A DNA stretch of 32,909 bases. Origin: Eubacteriales bacterium (GTDB lineage Bacteria; Bacillota; Clostridia; JAQUNY01). This document shows positions 1 through 7,218 of this stretch, one piece after another (position 1 is the stretch's first letter; every line of letters begins with the position of its first letter). The stretch is from contig JAQUNY010000003.1 of the NCBI GenBank assembly GCA_028717405.1, positions 1-32,909 on the forward strand, given 5' to 3'. Both the position numbers and the translations under genes were made by a program. The notes under the pieces were generated by a model. The model saw nothing but the letters and a program-made list of their open reading frames with translations. It was not told the DNA's origin and searched no databases.

Positions 1-1029
1 AGAGGGATCACAATCAATACGGCACATGTCGAGTATGAGACAGACAAGAGACATTATGCCCACGTTGACTGCCCGGGGCATGCCGACTATGTTAAGAACA
101 TGATCACCGGAGCAGCCCAGATGGACGGAGCAATTCTTGTAGTGTCGGCTGCCGACGGCCCGATGCCCCAGACAAGAGAGCATATACTGCTTTCCGGACA
201 GGTCGGAGTTCCCTATATTGTAGTTTTCCTCAACAAATGTGACATGGTTGACGACGAGGAGCTCATTGAGCTGGTTGAAATGGAACTCAGGGAAATGCTC
301 AGCCAGTACAATTTCCCCGGAGATGACATCCCGTTTGTCAGAGGCTCTGCGCTTAAAGCACTTGAGTCTGCTTCAACAGATACCGCCGCTCCGGAGTACA
401 AATGTATATTTGAACTTATGGAGGCAGTAGACAGTTATATCCCTGATCCTGAGAGAGCAACAGACAAGCCTTTCATTATGCAGATCGAGGACGTTTTCTC
501 GATCACAGGCCGCGGGACTGTAGCTACGGGCAGGGTTGAAAGAGGCGTGCTTAAAGTCGGCGATGAAGTTGAAATAGTCGGATTAATGGATGCACCCAGA
601 AAAACTGTTGTGACCGGTGTCGAAATGTTCAGGAAGCTTCTTGATCAGGCTGTTGCAGGTGATAACATCGGAGCGCTGTTGAGAGGCATTCAGAGGAACG
701 AAGTTGAGAGAGGGCAGGTTTTGGCAAAGCCCGGGTCTATAAAGCCCCATACTCATTACAGAGCCCAGGTTTATGTTCTGACTGAGAAAGAAGGCGGCAG
801 GCATAAACCATTCTTCAATGGTTACAGGCCTCAGTTCTACTTCAGGACGACCGACGTTACCGGTGTTATAGAATTGCCTGAAGGTGTCGAAATGGTGATG
901 CCCGGCGATCATATTGAGCTGACAGCCAAGCTGATCACACCAATAGCTATGGAAGAAGGCCTTAAGTTCGCTATCCGCGAAGGCGGCAGGACAGTTGGGG
1001 CAGGCACTGTAACAACAATACTTGAGTAA
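1..1029 (+). CDS. tuf: Elongation factor Tu, 5'-truncated by the window edge
   Basis: EF-Tu is the GTPase that delivers aminoacyl-tRNA to the ribosomal A site. The frame is open from base 1 and reads RGITINTAHVEYET, which is residue 59 onward of a typical ~400-residue EF-Tu. About 58 N-terminal residues, including the GHVDHGKT P-loop, lie outside the window. Visible are the switch I Thr in GITI, the G3 motif DCPGH, the G4 motif NKCD, the G5 motif SALK, and the two beta-barrel domains with RGTVATGRVERG, GVEMFRK, GGRHKPFF and the ending FAIREGGRTVGAG. No frameshift is seen. In many bacteria tuf directly precedes rpsJ; here about 7.2 kb of other genes intervene. A terminator follows at 1086-1118. 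The identification is certain; only the start is missing. Confidence 0.98.
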   Translation, partial: RGITINTAHVEYETDKRHYAHVDCPGHADYVKNMITGAAQMDGAILVVSAADGPMPQTREHILLSGQVGVPYIVVFLNKCDMVDDEELIELVEMELREMLSQYNFPGDDIPFVRGSALKALESASTDTAAPEYKCIFELMEAVDSYIPDPERATDKPFIMQIEDVFSITGRGTVATGRVERGVLKVGDEVEIVGLMDAPRKTVVTGVEMFRKLLDQAVAGDNIGALLRGIQRNEVERGQVLAKPGSIKPHTHYRAQVYVLTEKEGGRHKPFFNGYRPQFYFRTTDVTGVIELPEGVEMVMPGDHIELTAKLITPIAMEEGLKFAIREGGRTVGAGTVTTILE

Positions 1030-1085
1030 TTCACTTATAGCGATTCATCAGACAGTAAAAACCAATGCAGTGTAATATTATTTCG

Positions 1086-1118
1086 AGAGAGCCGGTATCT
1101 GTCATACCGGTTCTTTTC
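1086..1118 (+). terminator. Rho-independent terminator after tuf
   Basis: Left arm ending GCCGGTAT (1091-1098), a 5-nt loop, and right arm ATACCGGTTC (1104-1113) form a stem of about 10 or more pairs (two G:U), followed by TTTT at 1114-1117. It lies 57 bp after the tuf stop and 29 bp before the fumarase start. A weak promoter-like pair (CAGACA at 1049-1054, TAATAT at 1073-1078) sits just upstream, so the hairpin could instead be in a fumarase leader. Closing the str-type operon is the simpler reading. Confidence 0.8.
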
Positions 1119-1146
1119 GATTTAAAGAAAGGTCAGCACAAAGGTT

Positions 1147-1989
1147 ATGAGAACAGTCCGGACGGCAGATATAACAGATAAAGTTGAAGAGCTATGTATC
1201 TCATCAAATTGCATATTGAGCGAAGATATAAAAAGCGCGCTCAATGCCGGTTTGGACAGAGAATGTTCGCCTGCGGGAAAACAGGTTCTGGAGCAGCTGA
1301 TGTTGAATGCGGAAATAGCCCTGAAAGAGAACATGCCAATATGCCAGGATACTGGAATGACGGTAATTTTCATTGACATCGGGCAGGAAGTCCACATTGA
1401 GGGAGGCAGCATGGCAGATGCCATAAATGAAGGAGTGAGAAGGGGTTATAAAAAAGGTTTTCTCAGAAAATCAGTGGTGGCAGACCCACTTTTCAGAGTG
1501 AACACGGGTGATAATACACCCGCAATAATCTATTATGAAATCATTCCGGGGGATATTTTCAGGATCACTGTAGCGCCAAAGGGTTTTGGGAGTGAAAACA
1601 TGAGTGCGGTTTGCATGCTTAAGCCTTCGGATGGGGTTCAGGGAGTAAAGGAGTTTGTTTACAGGACTGTTGAAAACGCAGGGCCAAACCCATGCCCCCC
1701 TGTTATTGTTGGAGTAGGCATTGGCGGAACGATGGAAAAAGCTGCATTGATTTCAAAAAAAGCGCTTCTCAGGCCTGTCGGGAGCAAAAATAGCGACAGG
1801 AGGATCGCCCTGCTCGAAGAAGAATTGCTATGTGGGATAAATAAGACCGGAATTGGTCCTTCGGGGCTTGGCGGCTGCATAACTGCACTTGGAGTAAACA
1901 TTGAAGTCTATGCTACACATATAGCAGGGCTGCCGGTTGCGGTAAATATCGGCTGTCATGCTACAAGACATGCAGAAGCATTGATTTGA
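1147..1989 (+). CDS. Class I fumarate hydratase, alpha subunit
   Basis: This is the N-terminal-type subunit of two-subunit class I hydro-lyases (fumarase; the L-tartrate dehydratase alpha subunit is homologous), which reversibly hydrate fumarate to (S)-malate using a labile [4Fe-4S] cluster. The 280-residue protein has the three expected cluster cysteines: C66 in MPICQDTGM, C183 in NPCPPVIVGVGIGG and C270 in NIGCHATRH. The segments KGFGSENMS and GPSGLGGCITALGV are also typical. The ATG at 1147 follows an AAAGAAAGG stretch at 1124-1132. The beta subunit is the next gene, 76 bp downstream, so the two should form a heteromeric enzyme. Fumarase is preferred over tartrate dehydratase because of the fumarate-linked purA nearby, but sequence alone does not exclude the latter. 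Confidence 0.9.
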   Translation: MRTVRTADITDKVEELCISSNCILSEDIKSALNAGLDRECSPAGKQVLEQLMLNAEIALKENMPICQDTGMTVIFIDIGQEVHIEGGSMADAINEGVRRGYKKGFLRKSVVADPLFRVNTGDNTPAIIYYEIIPGDIFRITVAPKGFGSENMSAVCMLKPSDGVQGVKEFVYRTVENAGPNPCPPVIVGVGIGGTMEKAALISKKALLRPVGSKNSDRRIALLEEELLCGINKTGIGPSGLGGCITALGVNIEVYATHIAGLPVAVNIGCHATRHAEALI

Positions 1990-2065
1990 AAGTGCTGTTT
2001 TGGTTTAAGAGGCCTGCAAAGTGAAAAAGACAAAGAAATGAAATGGATGGAAGGGGCCGTTTATA

Positions 2066-2623
2066 TTGATCAGAATAAATACACCGCTGACTGAAAAGGC
2101 TGCAGTGAGTCTGAATGCAGGCGATCTTGTGGAATTGAGCGGGCAAATATATGCCGCAAGAGATGCTGCACATAGTAGACTCATTGAGATGCTTAAAAGA
2201 GGTGAAAAGCTTCCGTTCGACATCAAAGACCAGGTGATTTATTATGTAGGACCGTGTCCGCCTCCCCCCGGAAAGATATGTGGATCAGCAGGACCTACTA
2301 CCAGCGGCAGAATGGATGTTTATACGCCTGCGCTCCTGAAGATCGGATTGAAAGGCATGATTGGAAAAGGAATAAGAGACGTTAGTGTGAAGAAAGCCAT
2401 AACAGAGCACAAGGCAGTGTATTTCGGTGCTACCGGAGGTGCCGGGGCCCTGATAAGCAGATGTATAACTGCAGCTGAAATTGTAGCTTTTGATGATCTG
2501 GGCCCTGAAGCTCTTCTGAGGATCACAGTTTCAAGGTTCCCTCTGATCGTTATAATCGACTCCAGGGGAAATGACCTGTACGAAACAGGAAGGAAAAAGT
2601 ATGCCGGGATATCCTGCAGTTGA
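2066..2623 (+). CDS. Class I fumarate hydratase, beta subunit
   Basis: This 185-residue protein is the C-terminal-domain partner of the preceding alpha subunit (FumA C-terminal / L-tartrate dehydratase beta family). Recognisable are LSGQIYAARDAAHSRL, VGPCPPPPGK, the substrate-loop-like GSAGPTTSGRMD at about residues 73-84, GMIGKG and YFGATGGAGAL. I place the start at the TTG at 2066: it is preceded by GAAGGGG (2050-2056) at good spacing, the frame is closed by a TGA at 2039, and no ATG or GTG lies between. The family normally begins with a short segment like IRINTPLTE, which fits. The cluster itself is carried by the alpha subunit; the two are presumably translated from one transcript. Confidence 0.9.
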   Translation: MIRINTPLTEKAAVSLNAGDLVELSGQIYAARDAAHSRLIEMLKRGEKLPFDIKDQVIYYVGPCPPPPGKICGSAGPTTSGRMDVYTPALLKIGLKGMIGKGIRDVSVKKAITEHKAVYFGATGGAGALISRCITAAEIVAFDDLGPEALLRITVSRFPLIVIIDSRGNDLYETGRKKYAGISCS

Positions 2624-2733
2624 AGCAAATATTTATATTCGGTCGGGCAAAGATAAAAGAGCAGTTAATCCGGGACAGGGTGTTTTTTATTTTACGGTTC
2701 AGGATCAGGTATTACGGGTATTTATAAGAAGAC

Positions 2734-2764
2734 CGGACAGGTCTGAAATTATATGACATATAAT
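2734..2764 (+). promoter_or_regulatory. Candidate promoter for DUF1858 gene and purA
   Basis: A perfect TATAAT lies at 2759-2764. The best -35 candidate is CGGACA at 2734-2739 with a long 19-bp spacer, so the -35 is weak. The -10 is embedded in a 12-bp direct repeat (2751-2774). The 169-bp gap between the fumarase beta gene and the DUF1858 gene otherwise holds only a small inverted repeat at 2730-2744. Confidence 0.4.
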
Positions 2765-2774
2765 ATGACATAAA
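2751..2774 (+). repeat. Two 12-bp direct repeats over the -10 box
   Basis: ATATGACATATA (2751-2762) is followed directly by ATATGACATAAA (2763-2774). The units share 11 of 12 bases, and the junction creates the TATAAT box. This could be a regulator site, or simply AT-rich slippage. Confidence 0.6.
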
Positions 2775-2792
2775 TGAAAGGGGTAAAATATT

Positions 2793-3002
2793 ATGGAAAA
2801 AATCACATCGGATATGATAATCGCGGAGGTCCTTATGAAAGATAAAGGCACAGTGCCCATATTCCTCAAAAACGGCCTGCATTGTCTTGGCTGTCCGTCT
2901 GCAACCGGAGAAAGCATAGAAGACGCTTGTGCCATACATGATCTTGATGCCGCAAAACTGGTTAAAGAGCTGAATGATTTTTTTGAAAGCAAAACAAAAT
3001 AA
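2793..3002 (+). CDS. DUF1858 / hybrid-cluster-associated redox disulfide domain protein
   Basis: A 69-residue cytoplasmic protein of the DUF1858 family, also known as the hybrid-cluster-protein-associated redox disulfide domain. Conserved features are the start TSDMIIAEVL, the segment VPIFLKNGLHCLGCP, and an alpha-helical tail (DLDAAKLVKELNDFF). The CxxC pair is C31 and C34, with a further Cys at 46. The family is thought to act in redox or metal-cluster chemistry, but its biochemistry is poorly known. A GGGG Shine-Dalgarno lies about 12 bp upstream of the ATG. purA follows after 49 bp with no terminator, so the two are probably co-transcribed. I see no hybrid-cluster protein gene in the window. 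Confidence 0.88.
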   Translation: MEKITSDMIIAEVLMKDKGTVPIFLKNGLHCLGCPSATGESIEDACAIHDLDAAKLVKELNDFFESKTK

Positions 3003-3051
3003 TCCACAAAAAAATGCCGTATAGAGATGCTATTGAACGGAGATAAACCAA

Positions 3052-4347
3052 ATGTCTGTGAAAGTGGTCCTTGGAACACAATGGGGAGATGAGGGCAAGG
3101 GCAAGTATATAGACATCCTTGCCCGGGAAAGCGATATAGTAGTCAGGTATTCGGGAGGTAACAATGCAGGGCATACCATAGTCAAAGAAGGTGTCAGGTA
3201 TGCTTTGCACCTTGTGCCTTCCGGTATCCTGCACAGCGGCCGGAAATGTATTATCGGCAATGGAGTGGTGATCGATCCCGAAGTCCTGACAGGTGAACTT
3301 GACGAGCTGAATTCAAGAGGAATAGACACAGATGGACTGCTTATCAGCGACAGAGCACACCTGGTCATGCCTTACCACAGGATAATGGACGAACTCCTGG
3401 AAGCCGGGCGCGGGGAAAGCAGCCTTGGAACTACAAAAAGAGGCATAGGGCCTGCATATGCGGACAAGGCAGAAAGATGCGGTATCAGGATGTGCGATCT
3501 TGCGGATCCCGCATTGTTCAGACAGAAGGCTGAAGAGATGATCCGCAGAAAAAACGAGATACTGAAAAAGGTCTATGGACACCCCGAACTTGACTCGGCC
3601 AGCATCACAGAATCCTGTCTCAGATACGGAAGAAGACTGGAGAAATATATCACAGATACAAATGATTATCTATTTCATGCTGTTGCCGAGGGGAGGAATA
3701 TTTTGCTTGAAGGAGCTCAGGCGACATTCCTTGACCTCGATTTCGGCACTTATCCTTATGTGACATCATCCAATCCAACAGCCGGAGGGGCATGTACAGG
3801 GTCCGGCATAGCCCCGCGGTATATCGACGAAGTCATAGGTGTGATGAAAGCTTATACATCCAGAGTTGGCACCGGACCTTTCCCGACAGAACAGGATAAT
3901 GAGACCGGAAACCTGATCAGGGAACTGGGATGGGAATACGGTACAACTACAGGTCGCCCAAGACGCTGTGGATGGCTTGATATGGTCATGATCAGGTATG
4001 CAGCCAGGACCAATGGGCTGACCTCTCTTGCCATCAACCACCTTGACACAATAGGTAAGGTTGGCAAAGCGGCGAATGGGGGCGTGATCAGGATTTGTAC
4101 GGCTTATATTAAAAACGGATATAAGGTGAACAATTTTCCCGCCAGCCTGAAAGAACTTGCAGAATGTGTGCCTGTTTACGAAGAGTTCAAAGGATGGGAT
4201 GAAGACATATCTGAGATAAAAGAGTATGCACAGCTGCCTCCATCTGCTGTACATTTCCTTGAAAGGATTGAGGCTGAAGCGGGTGTCCCTGTTAAATATA
4301 TCGGAGTCGGCAAAGATCGCGAAAATACAATAATCCGCCTGATATAA
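3052..4347 (+). CDS. purA: Adenylosuccinate synthetase
   Basis: PurA catalyses the GTP-dependent joining of IMP and aspartate to adenylosuccinate, the first committed step from IMP to AMP. The 431-residue length matches the family. The N-terminal loop GTQWGDEGKGK (residues 8-18) carries the catalytic D13, and H41 lies in NNAGHT. Other landmarks are GTTKRGIGPAYADK, EGAQATFLDLDFGTYPYVTSSN, GPFPTE and TTGRPRRCGWLD. The ATG at 3052 is preceded by CGGAG at 3038-3042. The adenylosuccinate lyase step would release fumarate, which the fumarase encoded just upstream can use; that metabolic link is an inference. No strong terminator follows before the tRNA-Lys promoter at 4401, only a weak GCCC/GGGC hairpin. 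Confidence 0.98.
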   Translation: MSVKVVLGTQWGDEGKGKYIDILARESDIVVRYSGGNNAGHTIVKEGVRYALHLVPSGILHSGRKCIIGNGVVIDPEVLTGELDELNSRGIDTDGLLISDRAHLVMPYHRIMDELLEAGRGESSLGTTKRGIGPAYADKAERCGIRMCDLADPALFRQKAEEMIRRKNEILKKVYGHPELDSASITESCLRYGRRLEKYITDTNDYLFHAVAEGRNILLEGAQATFLDLDFGTYPYVTSSNPTAGGACTGSGIAPRYIDEVIGVMKAYTSRVGTGPFPTEQDNETGNLIRELGWEYGTTTGRPRRCGWLDMVMIRYAARTNGLTSLAINHLDTIGKVGKAANGGVIRICTAYIKNGYKVNNFPASLKELAECVPVYEEFKGWDEDISEIKEYAQLPPSAVHFLERIEAEAGVPVKYIGVGKDRENTIIRLI

Positions 4348-4400
4348 GTCTGCCCAGGTCTTCACGCGGGCTTTCATAAAGGTGATTTTCCGAAAATTTA

Positions 4401-4430
4401 TTGACAAAACAATAATTTGTAATGTATCAT
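4401..4430 (+). promoter_or_regulatory. Promoter of tRNA-Lys
   Basis: A consensus -35 TTGACA (4401-4406) and TATCAT (4425-4430, 5 of 6) are separated by 18 bp. AT-rich sequence upstream (4385-4400) could act as an UP element. Transcription would begin near 4437, about 60 bp before the mature tRNA. Confidence 0.75.
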
Positions 4431-4497
4431 GATTAATTGTATTTGGTTTTAAGGTTCTTCTGTTTGAGAACTGTCTGTTTTAAGAGAATCCTGATGA

Positions 4498-4573
4498 GGT
4501 CCATTAGCTCAGTTGGCAGAGCACTTGACTTTTAATCAAGGTGTCCGGAGTTCGAATCTCCGATGGATCACCA
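4498..4573 (+). tRNA. tRNA-Lys (anticodon UUU)
   Basis: A complete 76-nt cloverleaf. Acceptor arm GGTCCAT pairs with ATGGATC (one G:U), followed by A and an encoded CCA. The D arm is AGCTC..GAGC, the anticodon stem is CTTGA/TCAAG with loop CTTTTAA (anticodon TTT at 4531-4533), and the T arm is CGGAG/CTCCG around TTCGAAT. It has its own promoter (4401-4430) and terminator (4581-4611), so it appears to be a single-gene unit. Confidence 0.98.
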
Positions 4574-4580
4574 GAATAGA

Positions 4581-4611
4581 AGCCGCCCGACTTGAAAGTC
4601 GGGCGGCTTTT
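4581..4611 (+). terminator. Strong terminator after tRNA-Lys
   Basis: AGCCGCCCGAC (4581-4591) and GTCGGGCGGCT (4598-4608) form a perfect 11-bp GC-rich stem with a 6-nt loop TTGAAA, followed by TTT. It begins 8 nt after the tRNA CCA end. Confidence 0.93.
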
Positions 4612-4693
4612 CAGTCAGCCCCTCCTGCTCGATTGAATCGGGAACAATAAACGCAGCATAACTGTGCACAACTGAAAATCGGCTACAATCGTG

Positions 4694-4709
4694 AACAATA
4701 GCTATTGTT
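4694..4709. promoter_or_regulatory. 16-bp perfect palindrome, candidate ROK operator
   Basis: AACAATAGCTATTGTT is a perfect inverted repeat with no spacer. It occupies the -35 region of the cupin-ROK promoter: the extended -10 starts 15 bp downstream. The half-site GAACAATA also occurs at 4642-4649, 51 bp upstream of its copy at 4693-4700. Position and symmetry suggest an autoregulatory operator for the ROK protein encoded downstream; this is inference. Confidence 0.55.
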
Positions 4710-4723
4710 TTTTACAGAGATAA

Positions 4724-4732
4724 TGCTATAAT
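4724..4732 (+). promoter_or_regulatory. Extended -10 promoter of cupin-ROK operon
   Basis: TGCTATAAT contains a perfect TATAAT (4727-4732) with the TGn extension. No good -35 exists at 16-18 bp, and that region is the palindrome 4694-4709, as expected for a promoter leaning on the extended -10. Transcription would start near 4739. Confidence 0.65.
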
Positions 4733-4776
4733 CATAAATAATTATTACTTTATTGTAAAATAGCGGTAAGGAGTTT

Positions 4777-5148
4777 ATGAAAATGATCAAATCATCTGCG
4801 GACATGGTTACAGAAACCAGGAAAGAAATGAGGGGAGGCAGGGGAGAGATAAATATCGCGCACATATTTGCAAAGGAAGAAATGCGAAGCAAGTGCAGGA
4901 TTTTTGCCAGGATAGAGATCAAGCCCGGATGTTCGATCGGTACGCATGAGCATGTCGATGAAGAGGAAATATACTATGTTATTAAGGGCTCAGGGACTGT
5001 CAATGATAACGGGACTATAAGAAAGCTATCTGCCGGAGATGCTGTCATAACAGGTGGCGGGGAGTCACATTCAATAGAAAACACGGGTGAGGAGCCGCTG
5101 GAAATGATTGCAGCCGTATTGCTCTTCCCGGAAGAATCAAAGCCATGA
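4777..5148 (+). CDS. Small single-domain cupin protein
   Basis: A 123-residue beta-barrel metalloprotein of the Cupin_2 family. Motif 1 is a perfect G(X)5HXH(X)4E(X)6G match in the segment starting GCSIGTHEHVDEEE. Motif 2 is GDAVITGGGESHSIENTG, with its His and Asn. The two His of motif 1, its Glu and the His of motif 2 are the expected metal ligands. Such proteins range from sugar isomerases to binding proteins; the substrate is not predictable. The AAGGAG at 4768-4773 is only 3 bp from the ATG at 4777 but 9 bp from an in-frame ATG at 4783, so translation may really begin at 4783. The gene overlaps the ROK gene by 4 bp (ATGA), implying translational coupling and a sugar-related role. Confidence 0.88.
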   Translation: MKMIKSSADMVTETRKEMRGGRGEINIAHIFAKEEMRSKCRIFARIEIKPGCSIGTHEHVDEEEIYYVIKGSGTVNDNGTIRKLSAGDAVITGGGESHSIENTGEEPLEMIAAVLLFPEESKP

Positions 5149-6305
5149 GATCAGCGAGAAACAGCAGATATATAAAAAAATTCAACAGAAGCCTGATATT
5201 GAAGAGTATATTGCGCAACAGCATGTCACGAGCTGAACTGTCAGATAAAATAGGACTCACCAGGGCAGCTGTCACAGTAATAATTGAAGACATGATACGT
5301 TCAGGAGTAATAAGCGAAGCTGGTAAAAGTAATACAAGCAGCGGAAGAAAACCGGTCATACTCGACATAAATCCCGACGGCGCATTCGCATTTGGTGTCG
5401 ACATAACCAGAGAGGGCTGCTATATAGGCCTGGTTGACATAAAAGGCAATCTCAGAGATAAAGAAGGTTTTTTGTTCGGAGGTTCTGACAAGGCTGACGG
5501 GTCTCTTGAAAAAATTGCGGAAAGCATCAACAGGATCATTTCCCGCAATAATATCGGGAGAGGCAGGATAAGGGGCGCAGGAATAAGCGCACCCGGGCCG
5601 CTTGATGTATTTCAGGGCGTGATACTGAATCCCCCAAATTTTGATGAATGGCACAATATCAGAATGAATGATTTTTTCATGAGCCGCTTTTCTTTTGCCG
5701 TAAACCTTGAAAACAATGCAAATGCTTATGCACTCTACGAGAAAAACTATGGCAGAGGAGCAAAGTTCAATAGTTTTGTACTTATTGCCGTGACTACCGG
5801 GGTAGGAGCCGGCATTGTTCTGAATCAGCAGCTTTACAGGGGAGCGGACGGTTTTGGCAGTGAAATCGGTCACACAAGTATCGATTTTGACGGGCCTGAA
5901 TGCGATTGCGGGAACAAAGGCTGTCTGGAGCTGTATTCATCGGTACCATCAATATTAAAATATGCCGGGACCTGCGGCATTTCCGTTTCAGGATGGCAGG
6001 AGATTGCAGACAAAGCAGAAAAGGGCGATAAGGGATGCATTGAACTTATCCGGAGGGAGGCGGGATATCTGTCGGCTGGTATTATCAATTGCATAAACCT
6101 GTTGGAAACTGAGGCAATAATCCTTTCCGGAGACATTTCGTATAAGCCGGAGATACTTGTTGAAAAAATACGGAAAGAGACAGAGGGCAAAGTCATCACC
6201 AGAGGACTTCATAATGTAAGTATTTTCGGAGGCAGTAAGATTGAAGATTTGAATATTGTCTCGGCTGCTTCCATAGTGTTTGACAGAATGTTCTGCAATA
6301 TCTGA
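5145..6305 (+). CDS. ROK-family transcriptional repressor (NagC/XylR-like)
   Basis: A 386-residue regulator with an N-terminal winged helix-turn-helix (about residues 14-60: ILRNSMSRAELSDKIGLTRAAVTVIIEDM) and a C-terminal sugar-kinase-fold ROK domain. The zinc signature is complete: H243 in GSEIGHTS and C253, C255 and C260 in CDCGNKGCLE. The position of the kinase catalytic Asp (ENDAN in ROK glucokinases) is Asn here (ENNAN, residues 189-193), so it should bind but not phosphorylate a sugar. Glycine-rich phosphate-loop-like stretches remain (TTGVGAGIV). It starts inside the cupin stop codon and so is co-translated with it. The palindrome 4694-4709 upstream of the pair is a candidate operator. 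The inducer is unknown. No clear terminator follows. Confidence 0.93.
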   Translation: MRSARNSRYIKKFNRSLILKSILRNSMSRAELSDKIGLTRAAVTVIIEDMIRSGVISEAGKSNTSSGRKPVILDINPDGAFAFGVDITREGCYIGLVDIKGNLRDKEGFLFGGSDKADGSLEKIAESINRIISRNNIGRGRIRGAGISAPGPLDVFQGVILNPPNFDEWHNIRMNDFFMSRFSFAVNLENNANAYALYEKNYGRGAKFNSFVLIAVTTGVGAGIVLNQQLYRGADGFGSEIGHTSIDFDGPECDCGNKGCLELYSSVPSILKYAGTCGISVSGWQEIADKAEKGDKGCIELIRREAGYLSAGIINCINLLETEAIILSGDISYKPEILVEKIRKETEGKVITRGLHNVSIFGGSKIEDLNIVSAASIVFDRMFCNI

Positions 6306-6360
6306 CAAATTGTGGATTTTATGATGCATGACAGCTTTTGAGGTTTTTATGGTGAAGGTA

Positions 6361-6389
6361 AATCGCAATTTTTTGAATCGCAATTTTTG
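6361..6389 (+). repeat. Two 15-bp-spaced direct repeats before tRNA-Tyr promoter
   Basis: AATCGCAATTTTT occurs at 6361-6373 and again at 6376-6388, identical over 13 bp with a 15-bp period. The second copy ends one base before the -35 hexamer (6390). The A/T runs could act as an UP element. Confidence 0.8.
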
Positions 6390-6418
6390 TTGACAAGGAT
6401 TTGGCGCTGATGTAACAT
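6390..6418 (+). promoter_or_regulatory. Promoter of tRNA-Tyr
   Basis: Consensus TTGACA (6390-6395), a 17-bp spacer, and TAACAT (6413-6418, 4 of 6). A start near 6425 would leave about 45 nt of leader before the tRNA. Confidence 0.7.
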
Positions 6419-6469
6419 ATAGAATACAGTTTGTGAAGCAAACGACAGGTGCTTCAGAGACTTTTAAGA

Positions 6470-6554
6470 GGAGGGGTTCCCGAGTGGCCAAAGGGGGCAG
6501 ACTGTAAATCTGTTGTCTCTGACTTCGATGGTTCAAATCCATCTCCCTCCACCA
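6470..6554 (+). tRNA. tRNA-Tyr (anticodon GUA)
   Basis: An 85-nt class II tRNA. Acceptor GGAGGGG pairs with TCCCTCC (one G:U), followed by A and an encoded CCA. The anticodon stem is GCAGA/TCTGT with loop CTGTAAA (anticodon GTA). A long variable arm (GTCTCTGACTTCGA region) precedes the T arm GATGG-TTCAAAT-CCATC. The long variable arm and GUA anticodon together identify bacterial tRNA-Tyr. Confidence 0.97.
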
Positions 6555-6576
6555 TATTTACAGTAAATAACGGCAG

Positions 6577-6602
6577 AAGAGTCATATTTAATGACTTTTT
6601 TT
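6577..6602 (+). terminator. Terminator after tRNA-Tyr
   Basis: AAGAGTCAT (6577-6585) and ATGACTTTT (6591-6599) form a 9-bp stem (one G:U) with a 5-nt loop; a run of seven T covers 6596-6602. It ends 20 bp before the GTG start of the next gene, so that gene may depend on read-through or on a promoter I cannot see. Confidence 0.8.
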
Positions 6603-6621
6603 GCGTTAAGGGGGCATATTT

Positions 6622-7218
6622 GTGAAGAACGAGTGGGATGATCTTGAAAAACAGATCCGGAGCTGCACTAAATGCCCTCTTGGGAAGACAAGAACAAATG
6701 CAGTAACAGGCAGGGGAAATTTATCGGCTCCGCTGATGCTTGTAGGAGAAGCTCCCGGGCAGCAGGAAGATGAACAGGGTATACCATTTGTAGGGGCTGC
6801 AGGACAGCTGCTTGAGCTGTTGCTTGAAGCCCTTATGATAAGCGAAGACAAATACTATATAGCGAATATCCTGAAATGCAGACCGCCGGGGAACCGTCCT
6901 CCATCAGATATTGAAGCCGGTTTTTGCCTTCCTTACCTGAGAAAGCAGGTTCTGCTGGTGAAGCCCAAAATAATAGTATGCATGGGCGCTACGGCAGCAA
7001 AGTATATAATCGACAAAAAGGCCAGGATCACAGCTATAAGAGGCACTTGGACGGAGAGGAAAGGCTTTTCGATAATGCCGACATTCCATCCGGCTGCGCT
7101 TCTGAGGGATGAATCAAAGAAAATACTTATGTGGGAAGATATGAAGAAAGTAAAAAATAAGCTCGATATGCTTGAAATGGTTTCTATGCAGCAGACGGGG
7201 CATGACAATGAGATCTGA
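6622..7218 (+). CDS. Family 4 (type-4, Fe-S) uracil-DNA glycosylase
   Basis: This enzyme removes uracil from DNA, starting base-excision repair of deaminated cytosine. The 198-residue protein has all four [4Fe-4S] ligands of family 4: C15 and C18 (CTKC), C86 (KCRPPGNRPP) and C102 (FCLPYL). The active-site segment GEAPGQQEDEQG (42-53) is followed by PFVGAAGQLL, and the DNA-intercalating HPAALLR motif is near residue 155. The start is GTG at 6622, preceded by AAGGGGG (6608-6614) at 7-bp spacing; no ATG is available nearby. The 3' end overlaps the second UDG-like gene by 11 bp, so the two are translationally linked. The hydrophilic tail of about 25 residues is unremarkable. Confidence 0.95.
   Translation: MKNEWDDLEKQIRSCTKCPLGKTRTNAVTGRGNLSAPLMLVGEAPGQQEDEQGIPFVGAAGQLLELLLEALMISEDKYYIANILKCRPPGNRPPSDIEAGFCLPYLRKQVLLVKPKIIVCMGATAAKYIIDKKARITAIRGTWTERKGFSIMPTFHPAALLRDESKKILMWEDMKKVKNKLDMLEMVSMQQTGHDNEI

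Noticed and set aside
2571..2756. 61-residue open frame overlapping the end of the fumarase beta gene
   Set aside because: It begins inside a clear coding gene in another frame, has no ribosome-binding site, and its sequence resembles no family.
4348..4375. Possible terminator after purA
   Set aside because: Only a 4-bp GCCC/GGGC stem with a 12-nt loop and three T; too weak to call.
5145..6305. ROK protein as a glucokinase
   Set aside because: It has an N-terminal winged helix, and the kinase catalytic Asp is replaced by Asn (ENNAN), so a repressor is the better call.
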